DNA of 64,000 nt. It comes from Ifrita kowaldi. Lineage: Eukaryota > Chordata > Aves > Passeriformes > Cinclosomatidae. Within the stretch, counting starts at the first letter, position 1. Each line of letters opens with the position of its first letter. The translations under genes were made by a program, and so were the position numbers. The stretch lies in the NCBI GenBank assembly GCA_013398055.1, contig VZRS01014230.1, positions 269,326 to 333,325 of the forward strand. The letters run 5' to 3'. The notes under the pieces were generated by a model. That model was given only the letters and a program-made list of their open reading frames with translations. It had not been told where the DNA came from and did not search any database. Below, piece by piece: positions 12,968 to 25,912 of the stretch.

Positions 12968-15900
12968 AACACTAGCAAAACCTGCTCCTAGGGAAGGCAA
13001 ACCAAATCGAGCACTGAGCCCAGCCCTCACAACTCACAGCACCTGCTTCCCTTTCATCGTGGCATCAGGAAGGCAGCGTGAAAGTAAGAAAATCTCTGAG
13101 ACAGGGGAGGGAGGGCTTGTTTTTTCCCTTCCTGGTTGTATGGCCCATATGGTTATCGAGTTATGGGAAAATCTGGCTGCCCAAACAGGTGTCACCGCTC
13201 CCAACCCACAGACTCATTTCCTGATCGCGTCTTAATCGGCGAGTTGGTTGTGAAAGTTGATTTCTTGCACATTCTTATATCAGTGGGAATTTCTGCCCTT
13301 CCCTGACAAGTATTATAGGCAGCCTTTGACATACAGCCCTACAGGACCTAAATAGGCTGCTATTCTTTCCCTACACTGAAAGGGAGCTTTGTGCCAGGGA
13401 TTCATTAAACTGCACTGCACAGCCCTTCATAAATGGGCTCAATAATGAACAGTCGATTTAACTGGAAAAGCTGCTGGAGCTGTTAAATTAAAGGGAAATA
13501 AAGTGCACTTCAGGCTCAGTCTGCCAGAAGAAAATGTTGACCTAAAAAAAAAAAAATCTTTATTTTACTCAATCTCTTGCAAACAGGCTAAAATCTTCAG
13601 GAAGTTTATACTCACAACAGTGGGAACAATTTTAAAGCATACCAGTTTGCTTTCCCACTAATAAAGAAAGAAGAATTGCAATAAAATACTGAATAAAATC
13701 AGGGGAGATGAAAGGCATATTCAACTTAAGCCAAATTTAGTCCCCTTAACGCAAATTTAGTATTTGTATGTAGATCCCTCATCCCATCAACTTTATATAG
13801 GCAAAGTTTCCACTGGAGCTGAGTTCATAAAGTCATTAGGGAGATACTTTATTTCCAGTTTGCCAATATTTTCTGAAATTCTGGGGTGCTATGCAGTCCA
13901 GTCCTTCAGTGTCCAGTTCTGGGATCATGTTGCTCATAAGGCAGTGGTTGTTTTGCCCATGTGAGGTGTGCAGGACTCAGCTGAAAAACAGGCACACATG
14001 GCGGATGATATTTAATCTTCTGAAGGAATACAAAAGTCCATCATTTGGCTGAGCCTGACCCAACTCTTGGTTTTGGAGGAGTGGAATTCCTTATTTCAGT
14101 GAGGTTACTCCAGTGTAAACCTGGAGCAGTGAATCAGCTCTTCCATCACAGCCATCTCACTCTCCTTCATCTGGACAGACAGTCTTAAATACTGTTCCTC
14201 AGCTGTGTTCTGTACTTTATATATGAAATATTGTGAAAAGAATCTATCTATGTGAAGGTAGACTGGAAGCTTAAGGACAAGAAGATCAGAAGAAGCATGG
14301 AATGGGGAAGGGACCATGTCCAAATCTAATTCCTGGGGCAGCTCATCTGAAAAGAAACCTCAGCTTAAAAAACTTTTGTTGCTTTCACAATTCACATTGT
14401 AGCTATTTTTTCCTTACATAAACTTCCTGATTGGAAAAAACCTCATCTTCTTCATGCTATCATGATTTTTGTTCAAATCTTGTATACAATATATAAGGTG
14501 ATGGCAGCAGGTTTTCAGCTCTTTGCTGAAGCTACTTTCAGTGGGTTTAATATTTTTTTGTACTCTGAAAACATGGAGCATTCAGGAAGAATGCTGAAAT
14601 TAACTGAAATATGTCAGTCTTCCACCTAAATTTTCCATAACTATTTAAAGTTTGATTATAAATTACCTGAAGTAAATCAAAATCCCACAAGAATTGCAAA
14701 AACATGAACTTGTCTGCCAAAAAAAATAGTGCATTTGAGAAGTTGATAAGCCACCTCTTGTGCTGGTGACTCACCACTGCAAGAGCTGTGCAAAAAATAC
14801 CACTTGCATGCATCTTCAGGAAAGAGTTTTGGGAGTTGAAACTGTAATTTTGTTTCATTAAGTCGCGCTCATAATCTGGCACTTGGCTGCTGGTAGAAAT
14901 ATACAATGAGGAAACATTTACAAATACATAAAAATAATAAGAAAATAAACCACTTTTCATAGTATTGAGAATTTTTTTTCCTCAGTTCTTGTGTATTCCT
15001 TGAAATTTTCAGGGTTTTATTTTCACTCAGACATTTCTGAAGGTAAATGTGTGGGGGTTGGGATCGAACTCCTTCCTTTATTTCTCTAGTAGTGGAGGGT
15101 GCTGCTTGGAAGAAATGCGAAATGCAATCAAACAGCAAGTAAATGTCAAGCACTGCCTTGTTTGCTGCAAACTACCTTCCCTCTAATGTTTTTTTGCTTG
15201 GCAGGAACCAGTTTGTTTGAGCTCCTGGTTCCTGACAGGTTTTGAGATGCTACGTGGCTTTGAGAATTGGCTACATGGCTTTGGGGAGGACAAGAGCTCC
15301 TCAAACCTTACCTGATGCAAATAGTGAGGATTTAAAAATGCTGAAAAACAGCCTTCATGTATCTGAAAATGGCCACTGAAACCAAAGGTGTTTGGTGTTT
15401 CTCAGATGTCTGCCCATGCACCGTCCACAACACAGCGGAGCGCACAGGGGGGCCACGGGCTGTCCCTGGTGTGATCATGGTCATACACAGCTTGGCAACA
15501 GTGTTTCAGGCAGAAGCCTTCTCTTTCACTGCTTATGCTCTGAAGTAAGGACCTGGTCCAATTCCCAGTGAAGCCATTTCCACTGAATTTCATTAAGTGA
15601 TTGATAACTCTGGTCGATGGATCTAGTTTTCAGAATTGCTGAGCATCAACAATTCCCGTGAGTCTGGTAAGCCAGTCCCTGTCTCTGCCCTCATCTGTGA
15701 ATAATCAATTTTCTTGAGCCAGGAAACCCTGTGCTAAAATCTTCATCTGATTCGTGGCATCTCCTCCACGTAGCTATGAACTGAACTCTGCTTGTCTTTC
15801 CAGCTCTCCCATGGCCTGGGATCAGCACTCTCTCCCACTCTGGGCAGCTCTCAAATGATGCTTCAGCCTTGCTGACTTGGAGGTGACTCCTCTCTGACTT

Positions 15901-15999
15901 GGAGGTGATTTTGAGGTACCTCTGACCACGGCAGTGCCATCATAACTTTTCTTACTCCTTTATGTCTCTCAAACAAACCTGGTGCAGCTCAGCTGATGG
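12968..15999. other. Intergenic, no gene seen
   Basis: Holds a 13-base A run near 13544, a possible noncoding element at about 13380-13510, and otherwise AT-rich unique DNA. Open frames here are short and unconvincing; the 137-codon one on the minus strand at 14547-14960 is Phe/Ser-rich from T-rich composition. Confidence 0.45.
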
Positions 16000-16370
16000 A
16001 TCAGCCTGGAGAGGAGAAGGCTCTGGGGAAACCTTACAGCACCTTCCAGTACCTAGAGAGGCTACAAGAGAGGTGGAGAGGGACTTTTCACAAGTGCATG
16101 GAGTGACAGGACAAGAGGGAATGGCTTTAAACTGAAAGAGGGTAGGTTTAGGTTAGATACAAGAAAGAAATTCTTTACTGTGAGGGTGGTGAGGCACTGG
16201 AATAGACTGCTCAGAGAGGCTGTGGATATTCCACCCCTGGAAGTGTTCAAAGCCAGGTTGTATGAGGCTCTGAGCAGTCTGGTCTAGTGAAAGGTGTCCC
16301 TGCCCATGGCAGGGGTTTGGAATTAGACCTTTAAGGTCCCGTCCAACCCAAACCATTCTGTGATTCTGTG
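16000..16370 (+). mobile_element. CR1 copy, 370 bp
   Basis: Starts atcagcctggagaggagaag and runs through gacaagagggaatggcttta, ggtgaggcactggaatagac and gaagtgttcaaagccaggtt, ending with the tandem terminal motif attctgtgattctgtg. One of the better-preserved copies in the window. Confidence 0.95.
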
Positions 16371-19300
16371 TGACCCATGGCAACAACAGAGCCCAATCCT
16401 CACAGATATTTACCTAAAGGGAATTTTCTTCTGGTGTGTTACAATTGTTATGAGATATTTGCAGCACAAATTCATTTGTAAAAATATTGTTCAGCAACAT
16501 GTACCAGTATTTAAATAAAATTAATTAATTTACTAATTAAAATAAATTAAAACTTGTTAAACCCTGTTTCTTTACAAGAATTTTTTTCTCATAAAAATAA
16601 AGACAATTGTGGAAATTTCAATTGCTTTATTTTTGATTTAGAAAGCTATCAAAACTATGTCAAGTTTTGTCTATCAAAAATTGCCTATTAGGAAATTTCA
16701 AATCATCTTTAATAAGCTTAACTCAATGGGCAAATATGATTTTCTATTCCCAGCCTTGCCACCCATCCACTGCAGCACTGGGCTGCTCTGAGGAGCCCTC
16801 CAAAATCTGGAGCCAGACCAGGAGTGTTTTTGCCAGGGTGACATGAAGATTCATGTGAAAAATTATCGGGTGTAGGACAGCTGATGTTCTTTGCCTGAGC
16901 TGCCATAGGGAAATCAAAATCCCAAATGAATTTCATGGTCTTCAGACACCAGGACCAATATTATTAACTCTCTGGGTTTTTTTCACTATTTATTTTCTCC
17001 CTTGCTGAGGTATGGCTGCAGGGAGTTTAATCTCGTCAGGAGCAGGAATTGGTCCCAAGACCCCTTTCTTACAGCAAAAATAATCTTCTCAGTGGTGCGG
17101 CACAGCCCAGAGGCTGAGATGGCCGCTGGTCTGCAGGACCTGGGCATGGCAGGAGACTCTGCTCCTGCACAAAGAGCTTCCTTGGCCCACCCTTCTCCCA
17201 CGGGAAGCCCCAGACCCTAAATCACCACACCACCAGTGTCAGTCACCCAGGCCAAGCTCTGGGTTTCAATGGGTTTGCTCTCCAGCTTAGATTTGGGCAT
17301 ATCTTGCAGAACGAAAGACTTTGTTCACAGCAAGAGGGGTTCAAAAACAGTTTGTGGGGCATAGCTGCCTTTTACATGATACCTGTCACAGATTTCATTG
17401 AGAGTTTAGATCCTAATACTTTATTCATCTATAAATTGTCTAGACAAACATATAATAAAGACATACATACCCAGAGTGGGAGTATACTGTGATTAGGAGC
17501 TTTGCATACAGCCAATACTGTATATAAACTAAAATACAGACTAAAAATGCTGTTAAGAGAAGATCTCTTTTTTAAAGCTATAGCTGACATAAATATTGGA
17601 TTCTTGGTTACCAGAAATGTTTTCTTAACCAGATGTTTTCAGTCTTTTCTTAACAGAACCACTCACAGATTGTTCCCTGAATTATTTCATGTTTAGAAAT
17701 GGTGTCTGGTTAAAAGACAGAGGGAGACGGAGGGAGAGAGTCGCACAAACTGCCATTATCATGCAAATAGCTCCAGAGGAAAAAGGACAGTGAAAATGAT
17801 AGCACTGATCTAATTATCTGCAGGCCAATATAGCTAAGTCACTGAAAGAGGCCCACAGAAAAGGCTGCCACAGAAACACAAAAAACAGCCAGAAAACAAT
17901 AAGGAACTTAGCAACAGTATAAAAACGGACTTCTTTCTGTGCACAAAGACTAGTTTTATGAGCATTTTTCTTGCTTTCAGTTTGCAGAAAAGGTTAGAGC
18001 ACATTTTAAATTCTATGCCAGGATATTCCCCCCCCGAGCTCCCAAAGATCCTTTGGCACGCCGTCATATCGCGGCGCGCCCGGCGGTGGGAACGTGCGGC
18101 TCCCGCTTGGCGTGTCCGGACCGCCAGGCGTGCTGGGGGCTGCGGGGTCCGCGCAAGGTGGGGCCTGGCAGCACCATTCTCCAGGGCTTGGGCCTCCACC
18201 ACCAGACTCAAGCTTTGCCCTCTTCGTGTGTTAATGCTCTCCTCTTCCTTCCCGTGCTCGCAGGGACTCCCAGCTGGAGGATGGAGGGTTTGTTTGCTGC
18301 TCACCTTCCCTCGGGTGACCTGGGCAAGGGTCTCGGTGTTCCCCCAGTGTGGAGCCACAGGAGGAGCCCGGCTGTGCCAGCCTGAATGGGCACTGCCATC
18401 AGCACAGCTGTGATCCAGCTCAGCAAGGACCTTGATAAGGACCGCGAGACACTGCCCACCAGATTGCCAACTACAGACACTGACAACCAGACAAGAAATA
18501 CCCAAAAGCTATTGATTGTAGCTATCAAAGAGCACCCTACATGATCTCAGCCCGAATCTCTTATTCACGGGGAGAAACAGGTAGCTCCGGAGTAATTTCC
18601 GTGCCCTGTTTCAGTGCTGCTGCTGACCTTGTTTTCCTGCTGACCTTGAAAAGGGCCCCATAATCAACCTAATCAAACTAGTCTCAAACAGATCTGAAGA
18701 ACTCAGGGCACCTGCCAATTTGTCCCAGCATCCATTGGAGCTACAAGTGTCAAACCAGTGCAGGAAGTTGCGCAAAATGTCCTGAAAATGGTTTTTACAA
18801 TCTCAGAGGTCACCACCCTCCTTTTTGAGGGGGGAAACTCCCATCCAGTAGCTGCTATTATTCGTTGCAGGTTTAAACTGGACTGGGACCAAAATTGGAA
18901 AAGGAAAAAACACAGAACATCTCTCTCTCCAAAATCTCCAAGTCACCTAATCCTTCCTACTCCCATTTTTAGGCTTAGCATATCTATTAATATATCTAAA
19001 TATCCATAACTAGCCTCATGACAAGAATGTACAGACACTACAACAAATAGTTGCCAGATGTAGTAAGCCTTGTTCATATGGCTGGATGCTCAGGAAAATG
19101 AAAGTGAGGAAAAGCATTATCTTCCAAACAACTTTTAATTATTTTTTGTGGGCCTATGAAAGGGATTTTTAAGAAGGATCTGAATGGGAATATGGAACAC
19201 TCATTCAGCTTGGATGGGGAGCCTCACCAATATCGACAAAATTCAGCCTTCTGCTGGCATCACAAGGAGGAAGAATAGAATCCACTGGAAAACCCTGAGG

Positions 19301-21574
19301 GATGAGAGGATTCAGACTACATCCTCAGACACAGACAGGATGGGCACTTTTGCCAGTGACTCAAGCCAGTTCTCAGCCTGACACCCTCACAAACAGCCAG
19401 ACATGAAGGTATGGAAATATAAACACTGCACTCAATTTTGCACAGAGGAAGTTATTTAGACCTGTTTGGAGTACATCTGGTGATATTCTTTGTGCAAGAT
19501 ACCATCTTTGAGCCATCTGTGCAGTCTGGAGCATCATCTCTGATCTTCAGGTGGGGACCACTAGGTCTGGACCACTGCAGAGTTTACACATGGCCTAGAT
19601 GCACTATTTAAAGGTGGTTTTCCTTAGAAGCATGATTTTGGTTCATGGGATGGTATGGGCTTCATGGAAGAAGAATCAGAAGGAGAAAGAGGGCAGAAGG
19701 ACTCAAAGAAAAAACTGTTAACAGAATTTTGGAAGAGGTGGGCAGATTTGCTTGAAGAATTTGGTTCTTGAGAAAGCCAACTTAACTATCAGATGCTTAA
19801 AAAATCATTGTGGATAAAATGTTCCCATATCTGTCCAGCAAGAGCTCCTTGTGATCCTGCCCAGTCTGTGTCCCAGAGGACAAACTGGGGGTTTATAGTG
19901 CACGTGCCTTGATTGGAGATCTGTGGAAACCTGGGTCAGTTTCAAAGGAAATTGGTCAGGGCAGCAGAATCTTGTTAGGTTAGAAATCTGCTAATGAGCC
20001 ACAGACCTGTGCACATCCTTCCCATCACCAAGGATGTTGTGGTCCTTCCTTTTTCACCCAGCTCCCCACTGTCTGTAGCCAGCATCACGAACAGCCCTGT
20101 GGTGAACAGCCCAAATTGCTGCTAAAAGATAAACCTGTCCTTTTTCAATCTTGACAGGTTCACCTGAACCCTGATCAAATTCCCAGGCCCCTTCACTGCG
20201 CTGCCAAACTCTTGTACCAGCTTTTTCTACCTTACAGACCTCTTGGAAATAGAGAAAATCACAGAGGAAGGAAGCCCAGAAGTCAAGTTGGCAAGTTAAA
20301 AGTATGGCAGGCAGCTCATTCTCCAGCGTGGCCATCAAACTGCACAAAGTCTATCTGTGTCTGACAATACAACAGTCAACAGCAGAATAAACAAACCAGA
20401 CGAAGGAAACTACCACTAAGAGAAATAAAAGGCACTCAGCCCCTCCATCCAGCTCTCTGGGGTACTCATTACATCTTATTTTGATTTTGTAGCGCCCACA
20501 AAACCCATCTATTCTCTAGGAGAGCTTTGTTGGCATTTATACTATTGTGGGGGGAGCTGTCATGTCTGTGAATAGTCAGCTGAGGTCAGAAAACAGATTT
20601 TGGGGGCAAAATTGGCTGTGTCAGATAAATGTTAGTCATGGTGATTATCTGCCAGGGAATGCGAACAGGCTACAAAGTGATAAGAGGAGCTGCTGGCACC
20701 AGAGATCCAGTTTAATTTTTTTCCATGGAATTTAATTTATGCCATCTTTGCAAACAATGCCTGATTGCCGTGTGAGATGGTCCAGCACCAGAACAGCAGC
20801 TGCCAAACTGGTACCCAGCTGAACTCACCTCCTTGTTTGCTGCACTGGAGGGAGATGGAGGGGGTTTGAGCCTTCTTCCTCACAAGTCTGTGCATTCTCT
20901 GTTCTTCCACAAGGAAGTCTCCCCCCACCTGATACTTCAGGGAGGAACTAGATTTGGTTTGCTTTGGTAAACAAGGGCCATGGAAACTAGACTTCATTGT
21001 CAATATCTAAACCACCTCCTTAACATTTCAGGAAGGGATGGGTTTAATTCCTTTCTGTGTTTCCCAGCTGCAGAATGCACACCAGTAATCCGCTTGATGG
21101 AGGTGTGGAGATCCACAGTGGGCCTCACAGTCTGATGCCCACCATCCATGATTCACTCCATGACATGAAGGGCTGTGTAGAGAAGTCCAGCAATAACCCA
21201 ACAGGGTATCATTTTTTAGGGCTCTGAGACCAAAAGCAGTTTTGGGAGGGTTCCCTGGGTCAGGCACCATCATTAAGAGTTGTCTGTCAAGGCATTCTTC
21301 CCCATCACCAAGAAAAAAACATGGCCTTTTTTAAAGTGTCTGGGATACACAGATCCCTTTCTGAGCACATGGAAGATACATCTGTGTCGGTAGCCCAGGG
21401 AACTGGTTACCAGACACTTTGACTGATAGTCTGATATCTGTTTTGCCCTTTTCCTTGCCCCAGTTGATCCTGCTGGCCCTGGTCCTCAGTTACTTGCCAA
21501 GGAGGGGATGGTTATACATCTCTAATATCAGTCAAAATTGGGCACTTGTGACCACAGAGGCTGCCTGGGGTGTT
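16371..21574. other. Intergenic, with a small orphan CpG cluster at about 18045-18170
   Basis: Mostly AT-rich unique DNA. A 120-bp CpG cluster (tcatatcgcggcgcgcccgg and following) stands out sharply. Overlapping frames of 223 codons (minus, 17834-18505) and 151 codons (plus, 17958-18413) lie over it, but neither resembles a known protein and both are explained by the local composition. Confidence 0.4.
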
Positions 21575-21843
21575 CAGGGTGATGTTTAAGAAAAAGTTTC
21601 CAAGTCACCATTATTTGCTTTCCCTGAGGATGGCTGAACACCTGCCTGCCCGTGGAAAGTGGGGAATTAATTCCTTGTTTTGCTCTAGTCTACTTGTGTG
21701 TGCAGCTTTTCCTTCACCTATTAAACTGTCATTATTTCTCACTTCTACCCTTCCCATTCTCTTCCCTGTGCTGCTGTGGGGGTGGGGGGAATGAGTGCAA
21801 GGCTGTGTGGGGCTGAGCTGCTGGCTGGGGTTAAACCACAACA
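21575..21843 (+). mobile_element. Avian ERVL-type solo LTR, 3' part
   Basis: Right end of a long terminal repeat of an old endogenous retrovirus family that is common in birds. Recognisable in order: gatggctgaacacctgcctg at 21629, ccttgttttgct at about 21675, the poly(A) signal region cctattaaactgtc at 21717, then gctggctggggttaaaccac ending with aca at 21843. The left half of the LTR is lost or too diverged to see. No gag, pol or env sequence is adjacent, so it is a solo remnant. Orientation is plus. Confidence 0.82.
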
Positions 21844-22766
21844 AAATGCTAATTTCAGAACACTGTGCAGAAGAAGTTGACTTGCACCCCTCATACTGGT
21901 GTCCAATAATTGAGGATCCATTGGGACAGAAAGCTGAAGAGTTCCTGTAGCTTTGTGCCAAAGGCACCTGCATGGGTTGTGAAGCCCTGGGTTTGATTAT
22001 CTGCTCCCAGTGCTGCTTTGGTATTTAACAGGACAGATGAAACTTCTGCCCACTTCCACTTTCATCCTCTCCATCTTCTCCTCCATCAGCAAAGACTGAT
22101 GTACATCTTTGCATCTCCAGGAAGGACCTTTGTGTTCTCTTTAGTTGTGACAGCAACCCTCTGCCTTGAGGATGAGCCCCAAAGACAAGGATGTTTCATA
22201 TATTGGGCAATTTGCTGCCCAGAGGGACTTTTCTTGTTAGGCTAAACCTTGAGGTTCAGACTCCTGAAGCTGCCTAATCCCTACCAGTTTTAGCATGACT
22301 CAGGGAATATTGCCTAAAGGCAGAGATGGTCTGTGGTGGTAACTCTCCAGGACTGTGAGACTTAAAGGAGAATATGTGACACTTGGTCAGGTTCAAGCCA
22401 ACTATACTTTAGAAACTTTGGAATTTTATTCACATTTTCCAGTTTTCCTTTCCTCCATCCACCACACATCACAAGCACATTACTGCATTTTTGCTTTTGA
22501 AACAGAGAAAGAAAAACAGAAAAGAATGAAGAAATAGGAAAACAGCATCCCCAGCTTAAAAAGAAAGAGTCAAAATGTTTTACTTTGAGAACACTTGGTA
22601 AGAAGAATCTCATTTAGAAATCTCAGTCAACTCTTGATAACAAATAGCTCAAAGAGTAGTGCCACATTCCTGGTTCCATTCCTGTGCCAGTCACATGGGC
22701 ACATCATTCACACTGCCACTGCTGCCTTCCTCCACTGGCCATGGCTTTCCCTGGTCAGGGCCATCA

Positions 22767-23002
22767 TGGAATCACAGAATCATAGAATCTTGGAATACTT
22801 TGGGTTGAAGAGACCATTTAAGGCCATCTAGTTCAACCCCTTGCAATGAGCAGGGACACCTTCAACTAGATCAGGTTGCTCAGAGCCCCATGCAACCTGG
22901 CCTTGAATGTTTCCAGGGATGGAGCATCCACCGCCTCTCTGGGCAACCTGTGTCTCTATACCCTCATTGTAAAGAACTTCTTTCTTATAGCTCATCTAAA
23001 CC
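22767..23002 (-). mobile_element. CR1 3' fragment
   Basis: Starts with the terminal repeat aatcacagaatcatagaatc, followed by tttgggttgaagagaccatt, caggttgctcagagccccat and gcctctctgggcaacctgtg. About 235 bp, 5'-truncated at the usual position in the CR1 coding end. Confidence 0.93.
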
Positions 23003-25343
23003 AACACTCCTTCAACCCTTGGCTGCATGCTCTGAGCATGTGTGTGCATGTGTAAATTCCCATTCTGAGCAAGGAGCTGCTGCAGTTGGATTTTCTTTCA
23101 AGATGTGCTCACCTCATAACTTGCTGCTGTCACTGTCCTCTTTTTTTTTAACATAAAACCTTACCCAAAAGCAGTTGTGTAAAGGTTTAATCAGCTAAGA
23201 GGTTGTAATTGAGATAACCTGGAAGGAGAAAGGCTGGAGGACTGGTAATGTGGGACCCTTGCCTGCCTTGAGGACACAGCCTACTTAGGGAGCCCGAAGC
23301 CACCAGCACATTTTCAGGACCCAATCATTTCCTGACAGGGGTTACCCGAGAGTAAGAGCACAGTGGTCACTGTGCTAAAATCCTGTTCTTCCCTCTAGAT
23401 TTAAGCCCCCTGTGACCACGGTGGGAGCAGGAACACCCTGTGACAGCACCAAGCCACAGGTCCCAGCCCCGAAGCAGCCCTGTGCATGCAGCAGACACCT
23501 CTCCAGTCACCCTCCCAGGCCCTCAGGGCTGTTTGCCCGGGAGCCACTTATTGACTCGCCTCAACCCAAAACAACAACGTCCGTCATCGTTCCTCTTCCC
23601 AGCTCCGTCCCCCCGCCCCGGAGCAAGGAAAAGTGTCGAATAATCCTCCTCCGTTCGGTGTGTGGTCTGCTTTTCGGTGTCGTCATGCAGACAGTGCAGA
23701 GACAGGGGGTCAGGCGGGTCATCAGAATGCTAATAAGAAATCTGATTGATGAGCCGGTGCCTCGGGGATGAATGGGATACTTAATTAATGACTTCTGCTC
23801 TGTTTAAGAAAAAGTTTCCCTTAACTTCTATCCCTCTTTTTCTTGGAAAAAAACAAAAAACAACAAAACAGAAGGAAAAGAAAAAAAAAACAAGAAAGAA
23901 AAAACCTCTATAATCCCAAGTTTTCCAAACAACATAAAGGGAACTTCAAAGACAGACATGGTCAGTTTTTATGTGTTGGGTTGGTTCAGTGATTCTTTCC
24001 TTTCTTTGTTTACAAGGGCAGTCAGGCTTGATTCCAAGGCTGAAAAATAAAAGGCCACATTGTTCAACCCGATTCTGGATTTTTACAAGAAATTTCCTCC
24101 TTCCCAGTAGGGCAATTAACTGCTTCATTTCTGGCTCTGCCAGTACCAAAACATGCCGCCAGGCCTGTGAAACTCAGCAGAGGTCAGTTCCTGCCAAAAC
24201 ACTGCTCTGCTTCGGAAACAAGATGTACTATGGAGATGCTATTGTCCCATTAAATCCAACCAGCGATCCAGGACTGGTTGTTTGTGGGGTTTTTTTGCAG
24301 GGAAATAAAAGCCCATCAGGAAAAATACCTGGTAGGCACTTAGCTTAGGAGCATTGGACTGTGTATTCAGGGCGATTCGAATGGGATTTCAAACCAGCAA
24401 TTAGCAATGGGAAAACAGCAACAGTTTCAAATGATCTCTTCCGGATTGATTTGGAAGGTTATTTCATGCTAAATGAATAGCAGCAGGAAGAAGATGAAAA
24501 GGGAAGAAGGAAACCCACACAAATTTCTTTTTTCCCTTTGAGGTTTTGTTTTTTAGGAACAAGCTCAGCTGCAGTGTTGAGGGCAGAACAAACTGCTCAG
24601 TATCAGCACCTGGGAAATGGCAACAAAGGGATGCAGGGAGACATATTGGGTCGCACCTGTTTCCCACCCAAATTCATTCACCCCCAGCAGGCAGCTCTTG
24701 GTCTCTGTGGGCCCCAACACCACAACAGGGAGCCAGGCCCACAGGCTCAGCAGATTTGTGGGATCTTGAGCCCCTTGGTGGACCCAAGCAGGGAAGAAAG
24801 CCGCATCCCTGAGCCCCACCTGGGCTTCACCAGCCCTTTGCTGGGGTTTAAGGGTGTCCCAAATGCTAGACCCATTGCAAGAACATTTTGGGAGGCAGGA
24901 GCTGCTCATGCACCACAGCCAGTGTGTATTTAAGTGCTTGGTTGATCTGAAACCCATGGGAGGAAGGCGAGGATCCTGACTGAGTTCGTGGCTGCCCCTG
25001 GCAGTGATGCTCAGCTCAGGACCACAGGACCTGCAGGCGGCCTTTTTCTGGATTGCTGGAGATGGATTTTGATGCTGGTGTCTCATTTTTAAGTTCTCCC
25101 TGTAGTAATCCTGTACATATCGAACACAACCTGTAAATATTTCAGCTGTAGCTTTAAATACAATTAAAAGTAATTTATTTTAAAATAGGCAAGAGACACT
25201 GAAGACACAGAGAGTTGGCATCAGACTGAAATTTGGGCACATAATGAAATGTGCCAACTGCAGAAGAAGAAAGGGCATGGCTAGTCTAGTGATTATTTTT
25301 CCCTTTTAAAAAATTGTGCATGAGTTTTCTAAGTGAGTAGGCA

Positions 25344-25413
25344 CCTGTTTTGGCCCAATGGTTTAGAGCACTGGTTAGTGTCACCAGCCTTGCTAGTTTA
25401 AATCCCCTTTTTT
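25344..25413 (+). other. tRNA-like Pol III element (decayed SINE head or tRNA pseudogene)
   Basis: A-box-like tggcccaatgg at 25351-25361 and B-box-like agtttaaatcc at 25395-25405 are 44 bases apart, as in a canonical tRNA. Between them ctggt/accag forms a 5-bp anticodon-type stem around a 7-base loop (25376-25382). Six Ts follow at 25408-25413, as in a Pol III terminator. The acceptor and T stems do not pair and loop base 33 is A instead of T, so it is not a working tRNA. It may be the head of an ancient tRNA-derived SINE, or chance. Confidence 0.35.
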
Positions 25414-25852
25414 CAAATCCCACTTGTGGGATTTAGGAGTCACTCATTTAGGTAATTTATTATCTAAAAATCACTGACTTATTTAAAGTGATGGGGAAGT
25501 TCAGAGTCCTTCCTCCCTCTGATTTTGGGTCCCAGTAGCTGTGACTTTCTACTCAGTTTTGTCCAAGAGATGAACTGTGCAGAGCAGCAACAAAGCAGGA
25601 ACATAAAGGGCTCAAATGTTCTCATCTGGAACCAGTGTGGCCCACCTGACCATTATTTTAGGCAATTTTGGTGAGCCCTGGTTTATTTTTAGCCCTTCAG
25701 ATCTTTCTGCACAAAGGGTTAATAAAGACACAAGTTGGGCAACAGGAAGAGGAGGAAGAGGGCAGAGGTGTGGGAATGGAGCAGGTCTCTGACCCTCCTG
25801 GGGACCTTGTTTCGGACACACCAGCTAAAGGAAAGGGAGGAAAAGAAACAAG

Positions 25853-25912
25853 NNNNNNNNNNNNNNNNNNNNNNNNNNNNNNNNNNNNNNNNNNNNNNNN
25901 NNNNNNNNNNNN
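25853..25912. other. Assembly gap (60 N)
   Basis: Short gap between a purine-rich stretch (gaaagggaggaaaagaaaca) and an A-rich stretch, probably a low-complexity run that could not be read. The local reading frames across it are not meaningful. Confidence 0.97.

Noticed and set aside
17834..18505. 223-codon minus-strand frame as a gene
   Set aside because: It spans a CpG cluster and an AT-rich flank with abrupt change in residue composition. No domain is recognised and the plus strand is open in the same place.
21570..21794. 74-codon plus-strand frame with a hydrophobic tail
   Set aside because: It lies wholly within the ERVL-type LTR and is a chance frame seen in many copies of that repeat.
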